Source of the DNA: Strongylocentrotus droebachiensis
Lineage: Eukaryota; Echinodermata; Echinoidea; Camarodonta; Strongylocentrotidae
Direction of reading: 5' to 3'
DNA: 64,000 nucleotides
Assembly: GCA_035222895.1 (NCBI GenBank)
Contig: JAVYIG010007898.1
Location: forward strand, 31,746-95,745
Positions 1-10,900 of the stretch are shown piece after piece. Position numbers and translations under genes: made by a program. Under the pieces are notes generated by a model. The model searched no databases. It was given only the letters and a program-made list of their open reading frames with translations, and was not told where the DNA came from. Positions within the stretch are counted from its first letter, which is position 1. Every line of letters begins with the position of its first letter.

Positions 1-99
1 TGCATATAAACAACTCAAGCCATATAATCGGGAATTTGCTGTGTACAAATGTGGTTTTACTATTACAGTTAGAACAAGCTGATTTTCATTGCAGGCAGG

Positions 100-184
100 C
101 ATTGTGAAATTAAAATTAACGTGTACTCCTTAGTTTCATATGGTATGAAACTAAGGAGTACACGTTATTTTTAATTTCACAATG
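100..184. repeat. Near-perfect hairpin, arms about 42 bp
   Basis: The left arm starts CATTGTGAAATTAAAATTAA and the right arm ends with its reverse complement, meeting at a CATATG-like centre near 141. Only one or two mismatches are visible. It abuts a second unrelated hairpin. It could be a short palindromic MITE; no target duplication is evident. Confidence 0.8.
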
Positions 185-237
185 TGTGCTATAATTCTCA
201 CAGGTCTTGTCAAGACCTGTGAGAATTATAGCACACT
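183..237. repeat. Second adjacent hairpin, arms about 26 bp
   Basis: The arm TGTGCTATAATTCTCACAGG is mirrored on the right as CCTGTGAGAATTATAGCACA around a one-base centre near 210. The match is essentially perfect. The sequence is unrelated to the hairpin immediately to its left. Confidence 0.8.
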
Positions 238-2300
238 AAGAGGGCGATATACTAGTGAAATAGATGTGGAGATTGAACTGTACAGTAGAGGGTGTGCATT
301 GTCAGTATTGGTCTTTCTCTTCAGACCTTTCTAATGTTATCTCTTTCTAAAGTTCATCTACATGCACCGCAAGAGGCTGAGCAGTATGTCAGAAATATGG
401 TAAAAAAGCTAAGTTTTAGTGGGGGGGGGGATAAAAGAGCATACAGAGTGGTGAATTGAATTGGGGCCTATTACAACTCTATTTAATATCAATCAATAAA
501 ACTCTTAAAGTTTTGTCATTTAATTTTGCTTCTCATTTTGATTTTGATGACTGCAGATGTTCTGTACGTTATTTTGGGGAGAGAGGTTTCCTTATACGTA
601 GTACCTAAGACCTATAATTGTGTTGGTTAATCCCACAGACTGTCCTCATATTATTGTCAACATGACTGTACATAGGTGTCAGTATGTATGTTTGTATTTA
701 TGATAGCATTATCAATATGTTAATGAATAGATTAATTCAGTTGACTACTTTTTTTATATGAAACATTTTTGGTTTAGATATCAAATTATTTCAATCTTGT
801 GAATATCTTTCAACAAAAATACGTGTTTTGGGGGTGAAAACTGAATTTATCAAGGTGTATAGGTATGTTTGTTAACATGATTGTATTACCAAAGCTGTTG
901 ATCTATACTAATATCGCCTTTATTTGAACCAAGATCAATTGATTTCATTAACAAATTAAGCAGAAGGCCAAAGTCAAATATCATGTTAGTCGCCATCAAC
1001 AAACAAACTAAGCAAACTTTGTTTATTTCAAAGATTCTATTATGATACTCAATATTTCGGAGGCGGGTTTTTTCTTCAATTTGTAGCGAACGCCCAATCG
1101 GAAGGGGCGTCACAAAAATCACCCTTTTGACGAAAAATAGTTCTTTGTAAATATTATTACAAGGAAATCTCTAACCATCATGAGTATAAAGTCACATGAA
1201 AAAAAATTGATTAATCTAAATTTTGATATCAATTTTAATTGACTTGAAATTACCTAATATCGTATTTTTAAGGAAAAATGATTTGTTGTAATTGTTTTTG
1301 TTAACTAAAATTTTCAAAATAAAAAAGACCAATTTTTTCGAACTTTCCAGGAGTTGCCCATGTACAAGGACAATATCTTGTGGAAAGGAGAGGATTTTTT
1401 TTTTCAGAAAAAAGGCAACCCAAAGTTATTGATTACCACAACACGACATTGCCTATATGTTTATTTTTGTGTTAGTTTTGAGGACGTTTAAGGTGTGTTA
1501 TTGCTTTTAAGTAAAGCCTCAAATCATCATGGTGTGAGTGTCATATGATGGATAAATAAATTACCTTCCAGTTGATATCAATTTCATTCAGTTATTTGGA
1601 GTGTAAAATTTAAATTTTTAGCCGAAAAGTGGACGATAGCGATTAGACATTTAGTAATGCAGACATGTCAAAGGGTTAGGAGTGCTGAGTGCAAATGATA
1701 CGTACTTAAATATTATGTAATGTTACAAAAAATGTGGGCGAACAGTTGCCTCCCCCCTCCCCCCCCCCCCCCCCTCACAATATCAACCATTCTTTGACAC
1801 ATCCCTCCATCTGATTGCTAGGTAAAATCTCGTTATGGTAAAGACAAATATTTTAAAATAATTATATAAAAATATCTACACAAATCTTGCTTCTGATCTA
1901 GCTGGTATTATGAAGACATCCCACGAGACCGACACTGTCGGTCTCTTTTACCCTCAGAAAAATTGTCAGAATTCCCATAGAACTGTCACACCGGTCTTGT
2001 GTTTCCTCAAGTATTTTTTTCAGAAGAACATCAGAATAACGGAGCATTTATATTTTTTGTGGATAAGAGAGTTTGTGAAATAGGGGGAATGAAACAAGAC
2101 GTCGGAGAAGAATAGATGAGTTCAGGTTGAACCAACAATTGAAGAAAACTTGTACAAACATGATAAAAAACATTTTCTTAAATATAGGAACATACACCTG
2201 CTCCAAAAACAAAAACAAAAACAAATGTTAAAGATATTTTCGTGTGCAACTATTGTACATTCAGCCCCTCTTGTTTTGCCTTTGGCCATTCGCTTATTAT
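238..2300. other. Intergenic stretch, no gene seen; includes 3'-flank homology
   Basis: No exon of the local gene family or other credible coding sequence is seen. Bases about 640-960 (ending in CTATACTAATATCGCCTTTATTTGAACC) resemble 5840-6230, 15100-15230 plus 16664-16740, 43010-43270 and 59430-59530. In three of those places this segment lies downstream of a family gene. The window therefore probably opens in the 3' flank of another copy lying to the left. A poly-C run sits near 1745-1775. Confidence 0.55.
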
Positions 2301-2304
2301 GATA

Positions 2305-3560
2305 TATTTGAAAAAAATGACAGAGAGATTAGGTTATTGTCAGAGATTTCGCAGGAGATTGAGAGTTTGTGTTTCACTCGTAGGGAGATGAGAACAAGGA
2401 GTAAGCAAAGGAGAGAGTAAAAGATTGGTGCTTAATAAAGTAAAAAGAGAAGCACTAAAAGAAAAACGTGACCTGCAAGGTTTAGATCTTAGATTTAGAA
2501 TGTTCAATTATAATCCAACATTTTATTTATTTATTTATTTATTTATGCATGTTCACAATTTCACAATTCATTGAAGTTAACATCACATGAAAAATTAATA
2601 TAATATAACAAATCATTTTCAATTTTACATGGATCATGGATGAATAGGTGTAGAAAAAGAATATAACATTGTTTTATCAAAGACAAGTTGCAACTTATAT
2701 ACAGTTTGAAGAATGAACACACAAAGATGATGAAACATAAGCAAATAGAGCTTGAATCGTTAAAACACCTTTCAAATATATAATATGTGACAAATAAAAT
2801 TCCTAAATTCCTAACATTAAATTTTAGTTGCAGTTACGATCGTATTAATAGATGAGGAGAATTGGAAACAGATTCGGGGGATTTTGTTGGTGAGAGAGTT
2901 TGTGAAATAGAGGAAAGGAAAGAAAGAGTCGAAGAAAAGAGGATGAGATATAGAAAGAACAATAAAGAGACATTTCTTCATTTGTGTAAACGATGAATAG
3001 TTCAGGTTAAACTAACAGTAGAAGAAAACTTGTAAAAACATTAACAAATAACACTTCCTTAATATATATAGGAACATACAGCTGCTCCAAAAACCACAAG
3101 AACATCCGGACAACGAAATACCAATTTCAATAGCCTTCCGTGCCAAATTTAAAAACTTTCAAACAGAGCAATGACATTATTACATAATCATGAATTAATT
3201 TTTAAATACTATATCATTGTATTCCCCTTTTCATTTTGTACAATACAATGTTACATGGTAAGAATAACAACAGGCTGTTCTGTTTATGACTTTCATAATT
3301 CAAGGTTAGCGCATTGGCTCAAGTGTGACATGTTTTATGATGTTGTTTTCCACTTAGTTGATTGGTAAATGCTTGTAGTTACCGTGGTCGCTGTGCCCTT
3401 GGACCTCATCAATTTCAGGCTTAAAATAAATCATCACGTATCATTCCTACATTTAATTCTTTATGCAAAACGTGGAATATACGCCGCTTCCTTGTAAAAT
3501 GGAACATTGTTATAACCGAAGCTAGACAGTCAGAGAGAGTTCCGAAAAATCCTTAAAATA
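2305..3560. repeat. Intergenic block P (two diverged tandem copies)
   Basis: The block starts with GACAGAGAGATTAGGTTATT and a purine-rich stretch. It later contains ACCTGCTCCAAAAACCACAAG and CATCCGGACAACGA, then an ATGACATTATTACATAATCA segment. The same order recurs at about 6735-7100, 16775-18410, 43300-45150, 47975-48310 and 59940-61060, always between family genes. Open frames in it are not conserved between copies in a way that suggests coding. It marks the duplicated unit. Confidence 0.7.
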
Positions 3561-3944
3561 ATGTAAAACATTCCAATTTTACGAAACGCCCCCCCCCCCC
3601 TCTGAAATAGAAGCTCTTATTACCAATCATGTGAAAGAATATGTTTTGACTAATGCTTGATGATACAAATTTTGCCGGGAAACCGCCTACTAATTGACAT
3701 ATTTGGTAAATTATCATTTCGATCCGGCCTGGATATATATCGCGAATGCACTTCAATATTGAACAATTGGGCATATATTTCTGAGTTTTTTTACGAATTT
3801 ATGTTGAAGTATTGCCATCTAAACCTCTGAAGGCAATATATAAACAATATTGAATATTTTGCACCCAAAACCCTTGAACCGCAATTTTACCACTACCAGT
3901 CCTTACCTTTAAACAATCTGCATACAAAACACATAATATAATAT

Positions 3945-4770
3945 CATAAACTGGCAGAGGTTATCAGCAATTCGGCATGATAAAGGTACTGCTGATGTGG
4001 AGATATTTTTCTCCTCCGGTGGTCTCATTTTACATCTTAGAGTGAAACAAAATAGACAAATCAAAGAAAGTGTCCATTGCGACGATGTATGTAAAGAAAC
4101 ACGGTGAGGAATAGCCTACTTAGGCCAGTCAAAGTTAAATTTTATCCCATCCGTTGACGACCATTCCTGGATTATTTGTTTTAAAAATCTATATGCCGTT
4201 GAATGACAGATCTAATAACATTTTATTTCCTTGGTAACGCACATGGGACGCCATGTTGAAATGCCTTGGACCAGCGTTTTTCTACCGGTTTTCCTCAGCA
4301 CCATGTGATGCTAGAAGTCATCGCTAAGGATGCAGCCAGAGATTTTAAAAGTTATAATATTTGGGCGACCTCATATTTAGTCAGCCAGGTGCTCAAAGAC
4401 AGGTATATTCGGGCGCCAACAAACCAGAAGGTGCTTTATAGACAATACAGTGTCTTATTTCCTCGCTCGCTTCGCTCTGTCGCAGATTTTAGAATCGCGG
4501 GGGTTTCAGGCTGCGAGGTGCTCGAACATTGCCCTGTTTGGGGAGACCGAATTTATCGATTGATTATTTTATATCCAAATAAAATCCAAACATCAGAGTT
4601 TTTTTCCCTTTTGCTTCACTCGCTAGATCAGGAACAGGATAATCCCGTGCAAGGCGATGCCTGCAAGTCCTCATATTCGCGGGTATGGAGTTACCGGAAT
4701 GTATAATTTGTGTATATTTTTTAGTCATTTGTATAGCGAAATGTCCAAATGTATTATTTTATATTCCATG
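3945..4770. repeat. Duplicated flank of the lectin relic (copy 1)
   Basis: The segment matches 45355-45612 plus 46384-46960, for example TTTCTCCTCCGGTGGTCTCA and GAAATGCCTTGGACCAGCGT in both. The second copy is interrupted by a 767-bp MITE. A 146-codon open frame here (4266-4706) is not kept open in the paralogue, so I treat it as chance. It could once have been an exon or intron of the lectin gene. Confidence 0.6.
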
Positions 4771-4943
4771 TTGTGTCGAGTTCGAGTTAGAATCTCGCCG
4801 CGGCACTTATGTCCTTTAGCAATACATTAATCTACATTGCCACCCTCGACCCTTGTGATGTAATTGGGTACTTGGCAGAAACGATTTCCGACCGACCGTT
4901 TTGGCACCTAAAAGGCAATACGACGTCTTTTTTGTTTAGACCT

Positions 4944-5093
4944 GATGCCTGGAAGACCGGTAACCCCGACAACGGTGCAGAAAATAAGTGTTTCTTCATT
5001 CCGCCAAGAACCTGGAGTAGGCATCTGTTCTGACGTCACTTGGATTATTATGGTGTCTGGGTAAATTTCGTCTGCATCAAAAAGTCTGATTAA
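4944..5093 (+). pseudogene. Broken C-type lectin domain exon, copy 1
   Basis: The frame reads DAWKTGNPDNGAENKCFFIP, the classic C-type lectin segment W..G.PDN..EN.C before the last strands. In another frame, after a shift near 5030, it continues with a motif related to GVRVNFVCI, the usual FVC ending. The sequence upstream (4780-4940) differs from copy 2, so the first half of the domain is missing. CT-rich microsatellite follows at 5150-5270 as in copy 2. It is a host-gene relic, not a working gene. Confidence 0.6.
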
Positions 5094-5099
5094 TTTTCC

Positions 5100-6720
5100 T
5101 TCCTTGTCTGACTAGGCAAAACTATTTCCTCATGTCGACTCATGAGTCATGGTCTCTCTCTCACTCTCTCTCCTCCTCTCTCTCCCTCTCTTCTTCCCTC
5201 ACACATAATACTCTCACTCTCTCACAAACACGCAGTTACACACCCATCTATTCCCCCTCTCCCTCTCCCCTCCTATAATAGCTTATAGGCTACTAAGTTG
5301 TCTTCGAAACTCTTTAGTGTTTTTCAGGCTCGTAATACAGTCTTCCATTATATTATTATCATAAGATATTATAGATAGGTAAAGAATGAACAAACAAAAA
5401 TAGGCTTTTCGACTGCTCTACTTTTTTCCGCTGAAATGAGTTGAATAGATATGAATTTCACAATACATACCGATAATTTCGTTTCTAACAACAAATCCTT
5501 AAAGGGAAAAGGACATAATTATTAAGAAGAAAAAATACGCTGTTTATTAGAATTCCATTCAAATGTTGTTTTGAAAGTTGAATTAATCATGGGTAACACT
5601 TCATTATATTTCCAATACATAAACAAGCATATTAACTTGATGTACATTGAAATATATCTGCATTCGAAGATAGCCCCAAGTGAGATTTCCTTAAATGTAG
5701 TACATATGGATACCTATGGGATTTTTTGCTATGAATTATATTTTTATACATTCCGATCTAAAATATCTGTTTCAGGAGGGATATTTTCTAAAGATTGGGA
5801 CTTTGGATAATATTTTGTTGCAGCTGGTAAATATCTTAGTGTTAGCACATTATTGTCAACAGGACTGTATAGAGATGACAGTTGGTATGTTTGTATTTAT
5901 GTTCGCATTGTTAATAAAATTTGCCTTCAATTTTTGTGTCTTAATGAATAGATTCATTCAATTTGGGGCTGTGTTATATGAACCATATTTGTTTTTGGTT
6001 TTTTATATTTCACGAAATAAACTAGGGAGGTATGAGGAGTTCACAATATTCCATACTAGAGATTGTAATACAAAAGAGTTGTCGTTTTAATCTTGTGAAT
6101 ATATTTAAACAAAATTACATTTGTAATGAAAACATGATATTATTAAGGTATATGTAATATATGTTTCTTTACATGATTCTATTATCATATCTTGTAGTTT
6201 TGATCTTTACAAATACCCTATACATTATATACCTCTTTTTAGAAATCTAGCCATCTGATTGGTCGAAATTAAAATCGTGATTTTAGCCATTCCCGTACAG
6301 AAACAAACAATGCCAGTAACAGTTAATAGTTCATGAGTGAGATTCCCTAAAGATTCCGGATACCGGGAAAATAGTAACATTTTGTTGAGATCCCAATTGG
6401 TTTACGTGTTAATACTTACTTTGTGCGAGCGCGGATACCATACAGTGCTTTTTGTCTGCGATTCTTAAATGATTGTAACATTCAGTCATCTTTCCAGCGA
6501 AGATTAACAGACAGTGTCTCAGATTTTCTGTGATGTTTTACCCAATCTTGACTCAAGAAAAGGATAAGGTAAATATTCTTGGTAGATTTTTGTGTCAATT
6601 CGGTATATAAAGACATTATCGACTGCTTTAATATTCGAGGTCTAGCTGACGTCCCCTTGAGCCTATACAACAGCCAGGCCTCTCATAGCAGTCGATATGT
6701 CTATATTAAGATATATAGGA
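5100..6720. other. Intergenic stretch, no gene seen
   Basis: CT-rich microsatellite (5150-5270) is followed by AT-rich DNA. Bases 5800-6230 are another copy of the 3'-flank segment shared with 640-960, 15100-16740 and 43010-43270. The piece near 6240-6300 (ATCTAGCCATCTGATTGGTC) resembles, in reverse, a segment near 29910-29940, so it is a dispersed repeat. The open frames at 5571-6090 run through repeat and look like chance. Confidence 0.5.
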
Positions 6721-6734
6721 ATAAAAATTACAGA

Positions 6735-7100
6735 GAAATGAGGTAATTGACATAAATTTGGCAAGAGATTGATAGTTTATGTTAGACTCATAGGGGAAAA
6801 AATTGTAAACCGACTTTTATTTGATATCCAACTTTAACTTTAGTTTGCAGTAAAGAAATAATGATAATAGATGAAGAGAATGGAGATATGTATGTGGTTC
6901 AAAGAGTTTATCGTCATTTATATAAACGAGTAATAGTTCAGGTTAAACCAACAATAGAAGAAAACTTGTAAAAACATCAGAAAATGATATTTCCTTAAAA
7001 ATAGGGACACACTCTTGCTCCAAGATCAACAGGTACATCCGGACAAGGAGATACCAATTTCCTTGAGTCATTGATTCATTTTTCCTATAACAGAATAATG
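6735..7100. repeat. Intergenic block P, copy upstream of gene A
   Basis: It shares the AGAGATTGATAGTTTATGTT start, the AACAATAGAAGAAAACTTGT segment and the CTCCAAGATCAACAGGTACA/CATCCGGACAAGGAGATACC end with the other P copies. It is closest to the copy upstream of gene C (47975-48310). Confidence 0.65.
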
Positions 7101-7235
7101 TTAAAGGTATTCAGCGCCATTAACCATCCGCTGTAAATGTCTATAGACCACATCGGCACTGTAAGAAAATGTAGTACATGTAACTTCAAAAGCTTTGATC
7201 ACGGACTACACAAACAACAACAACACAAGGATACT

Positions 7236-7496
7236 TTTATAAATGTAATGCTTCCTGGGAGAAATATCAATTATTTAAACATATTTGTGGCTTACACCCA
7301 GTAAATAAGGTCGATTGATCGATCTGTATTGAAATAACAAGTCGGGAGAGCTTGGGTATTTGTTTCTAGTTCATCGTGACTGTGCCATGAACCAGTGATG
7401 GCTGGTCCAAACAAAATTTCTGATTTGTTTGTCAATACAGATCGATCAATCGATCTTATTTACTGGGTGTAAGCCACAAATATGTTTAAATAAACA
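7236..7496. mobile_element. Foldback MITE in the 5' flank of gene A
   Basis: The arms near 7276-7340 and 7430-7492 are inverted copies of about 55 bp (CCACAAATATGTTTAAA mirrored). The insertion is flanked by GGATACT at 7229-7235 and 7497-7503. The paralogous flanks of B and D (near 23490 and 60835) have a single GGATACT and no insert, so they act as empty sites. It lies about 0.4 kb upstream of the gene A start. Confidence 0.7.
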
Positions 7497-7773
7497 GGAT
7501 ACTGACATGTAAAGCTCAAGACTAGCGCAAAGCCTTTCAAAACCAATCTTTTGAAATGTCAATAGCCTTTCGAACCAAGTGTTGAAATGTTAAATCATGA
7601 CAATGACACTATTTCATGATCATAAACCTATCTCTATATACATTATAAGAGGGTAGTGAAATTGCCCATATAGCTGTGCTTATTTTAATCTTATTCATGA
7701 CGTGTTTCTTCATGGTTAGTCGTTTTTACGTCTGGATTATGCCTTTAAGCTACGTATCCATTTCTGATCATTG

Positions 7774-7898
7774 TTCTAAGAAGGTATTTTGGGAAAGAAA
7801 GTTTATCAAGGACACTTCATGAATATATAACAGGCGACATGTCTATTTAAACCTTTAGTCTCTCTGGGCTTAAATCAATTGTTGTCACACCACTCCAA
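7774..7898 (+). promoter_or_regulatory. Promoter of gene A
   Basis: A TATTTAA box lies at 7844-7850, 55 bp before the first ATG, so the 5' leader should be only about 25 nt. A palindromic TTCTAAGAA (the TTCNNNGAA form bound by STAT factors) lies at 7774-7782. Both are at matching places in gene C. The leader reads TCTCTCTGGGCTTAAATCAA and is conserved in all four genes. Confidence 0.6.
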
Positions 7899-7980
7899 AT
7901 GATGATGAATCGTTCTCGGTACCTTGCTTGTCTTGTATTTGGAAGTCTGATGCTCGTGGTGCATTATGCCTCTTCGCAAG
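7899..7980 (+). CDS. Gene A exon 1, signal peptide
   Basis: Triple ATG, 27 residues with hydrophobic core CLVFGSLMLVVHY and an ASSQ end. The exon closes in phase 1 at CAAG|GTAAGT. Copies in B, C and D are also 82 nt long. Confidence 0.85.
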
Positions 7981-10900
7981 GTAAGTCTTTCATAACTTTA
8001 TTATACAGCTAGAAGGTTATTAGAAGGTTATTAGAACAAAGTGCTATTTAATTCATTGTTCATCGTTCATCAATATTATACTTGTTATCTTCAATATCTT
8101 AACCTCGTAGAGGTGTGATGGCTAAGTGGCGGCCTCGTAACCGGGAGGTTTAAGGTTCGAAGCCAGGTCACAGAGCAAGTTCCCTTTGGTAAAGTATGGA
8201 ATGCTCATTAACAAGTCCAGTAGAGGGGCTTTTATGGAACTTAAAACCGTCGGTTCCGAATGCGTCTTTTTTTTCATTCGCAAGCGAGCCCAGATTCACC
8301 GACCTCTGAAACGGAAAAAATGCCTATATTTTTGTAATACCTTATGTTATTTAATGAAAATTTATTTTAGAATGATCATGTGCGAAGGTGAATTGTGGAC
8401 AAATTTTGCTCCTCTCTTCGAACAGGGCCTCGATAGCCATAACGAATTCAAAAGCTTTTATGACTTTACGGGGTTTTAATTGCACCCAAGCCCCGCGTCT
8501 CAAAACTTCAAAAGATACTTTTAAAGATAAAGACTTTTTTCTGTTTCAATCTGGGCTCGCTTGCGTATGAAAAAAACTTACTTACAAGCATACACATGCT
8601 TGTTAGCAGTCAGGTAGAAACACACCATCAAACAATCATCGGAATTTATCGGAATATCTTGTAATAGTAATTGTGGAGTCCCACAAGGATTAATATTAGG
8701 TCCTCGTCTTTTATTATTGTATATTAATGATATAACCAATGCACCATCCTTTTTATCGTTTTAACTTTTTACTGACAGCACCGACATTTTTACTCTCATG
8801 AGGATGTGGATGCCCTTATTCGTATACTTAATTTAAAATTACCAAAGGTATCTAACTGGTTTGAAAGTAATAAACCATCTATCAATATTTATTAAACGAG
8901 CTTCATACACTTTAAACCCAAAATTGTCCATATAATATTGTAATTTATGATAAACCCTTAGAACCTAAGAAATGTACACACAAATTTGGTGTTCTTATTG
9001 ATGAAAATCTTATCTGGAATTAAAACATACGACATAGAATTACATGTAGTTTTAGCAATAATGGTAAACTTTATTAGACAAAATACATTTCATTTCAAAA
9101 CTTGGTGTGGGCTTCAAGTGCAAAGACAAAAATGAACCCTATTTATTCATTGCACAACAAATGGTGCTTGGAATATAGGCTGATCCTTATTTTTCCTGAT
9201 TCATCTGAGAATTTGTTTATATTAATTAACACTATCCCATTCTTACCCTACTCGAAATTCATAAAACTTTCATTTGATAAATCCTAAATTATTGATCCTG
9301 CATACATCAATTAGACATCATGGTCCAGATGTATGGAATGCACTCCCTGACCCAATAAAATCTTGTAAAATCTTAAATTCATTTACAGTGCTGAGTAAAT
9401 ATTCAATATTTTTTTCCAGATTTCTATAAACATCCATCGCTATATTTTATAACTCCCGTATTCTTTAATACTTTGTCTGTGTCAGAAATATTTACATCAA
9501 TATATTTAAATTTTCATCACCATTATCATTTACATCATTATTATCATCATCATCATAATCATCACCATCATTAGCTTTTGTTATTCTTTTAATCATCCAC
9601 ACCTTCCCAGGCTATAACGCTATCAAGCAAACGCTTATTATGGTTTCCCTTCTTCTTCTACATATTTAATAATGAATAATACTTGAAAGTGTTTTATCAG
9701 TTTTTTAAAATTTAATTTCAACATTTCTATTATAATTATATTTTGTATACGTCTACAAAAATTGTTTCGCAAAGTAGAAACTTCGTATTGCTAAAGTGCA
9801 TCTATTTACAGTGAACTTTCACAATTTCTTCTTGTTTCTCTTCTTATTATTTTTTTTACATTTAAATGAATTAAAAAAATTGTGGTAAAGTACTCCAATT
9901 ATTGGAAAATTTAAACCATTTATATAGATTAGACAATTAAAACTTGGTCAGCTTATACAAATAAAACGTTGAACGTTGAAAACAACCCCTCCATATATGA
10001 TTACCATAATGTGACAGTTCTCATGATTTCTATGCATTTCGATGCGGATTCCAATTCAGATTCTTTTTCAGAGAGCAGCTTTTCTTCAGGACTCCTTTCA
10101 ACTTGTTATTATCTTGGAGTGCCGTATCTTCACTCCGAAGTATGGGACGTTCACGAATGCATGACCTGCACGTGTACAAACGGCACTATTAGTTGCGCTG
10201 TTGAAACTTGTACGAGTAGAAAATATGGGATTTTCTGCGTCGAGCCCGTTAGACCGCCAGGAGACTGTTGCTATATCTGCCCGTACGGTAAGTCTCCTGA
10301 TAGCCTCCCCACCCCACCCGCCCTCTTATAGGACCACACCTACATAAAACAAACCCCAACATCAAGGAAAGCAGGATTTAATTGACTTTAATTTCTAGAT
10401 TGCCTGATTCCGGGACTCTTCAACTAATAATGTGTTACGAATAAAGGGTTTCGAAGTTGATCGGGAGGGGGGGGGGGGACACGAAAATATTTCCCTTCGC
10501 GTTCTTATCTAACTCTTTGTTTTCTTCTTTCCCCTCTTTATATCTGCTTATTTTTTGCTATTTGCTCTTCTTTTCGTCGACCTCTTTTTTCAAGTTTACA
10601 TCCTCTTTTTAGTCTCGAAGTGCTGCGTATACGTTGTGTGTTTTTCTAAATGTCTAACTTTCCCGTTGCACACGTGTCGTCATTTCAACTGCGTTATTAC
10701 TAGGGTTACTAAACTGGTGAAAGCAATTTGCCAAATACCATTTATTAAATGCCGTGGACGTCTTGTTTATTTTGTCAGTCTCACATTGTTTACCCCAAAA
10801 CCACGCAAATTGCGCGCTAACGCAGTATTACGTCACTAATAAGGGACTTTTAGATTTGCGTGGACTGATGCGTGTGACGTCCATTCAGGCAGTGCATTAA

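Noticed and set aside
4266-4706. 146-codon open frame on the + strand
   Set aside because: The duplicated segment at 46430-46900 does not keep this frame open and no domain is visible, so it looks like chance in a decayed duplicate.
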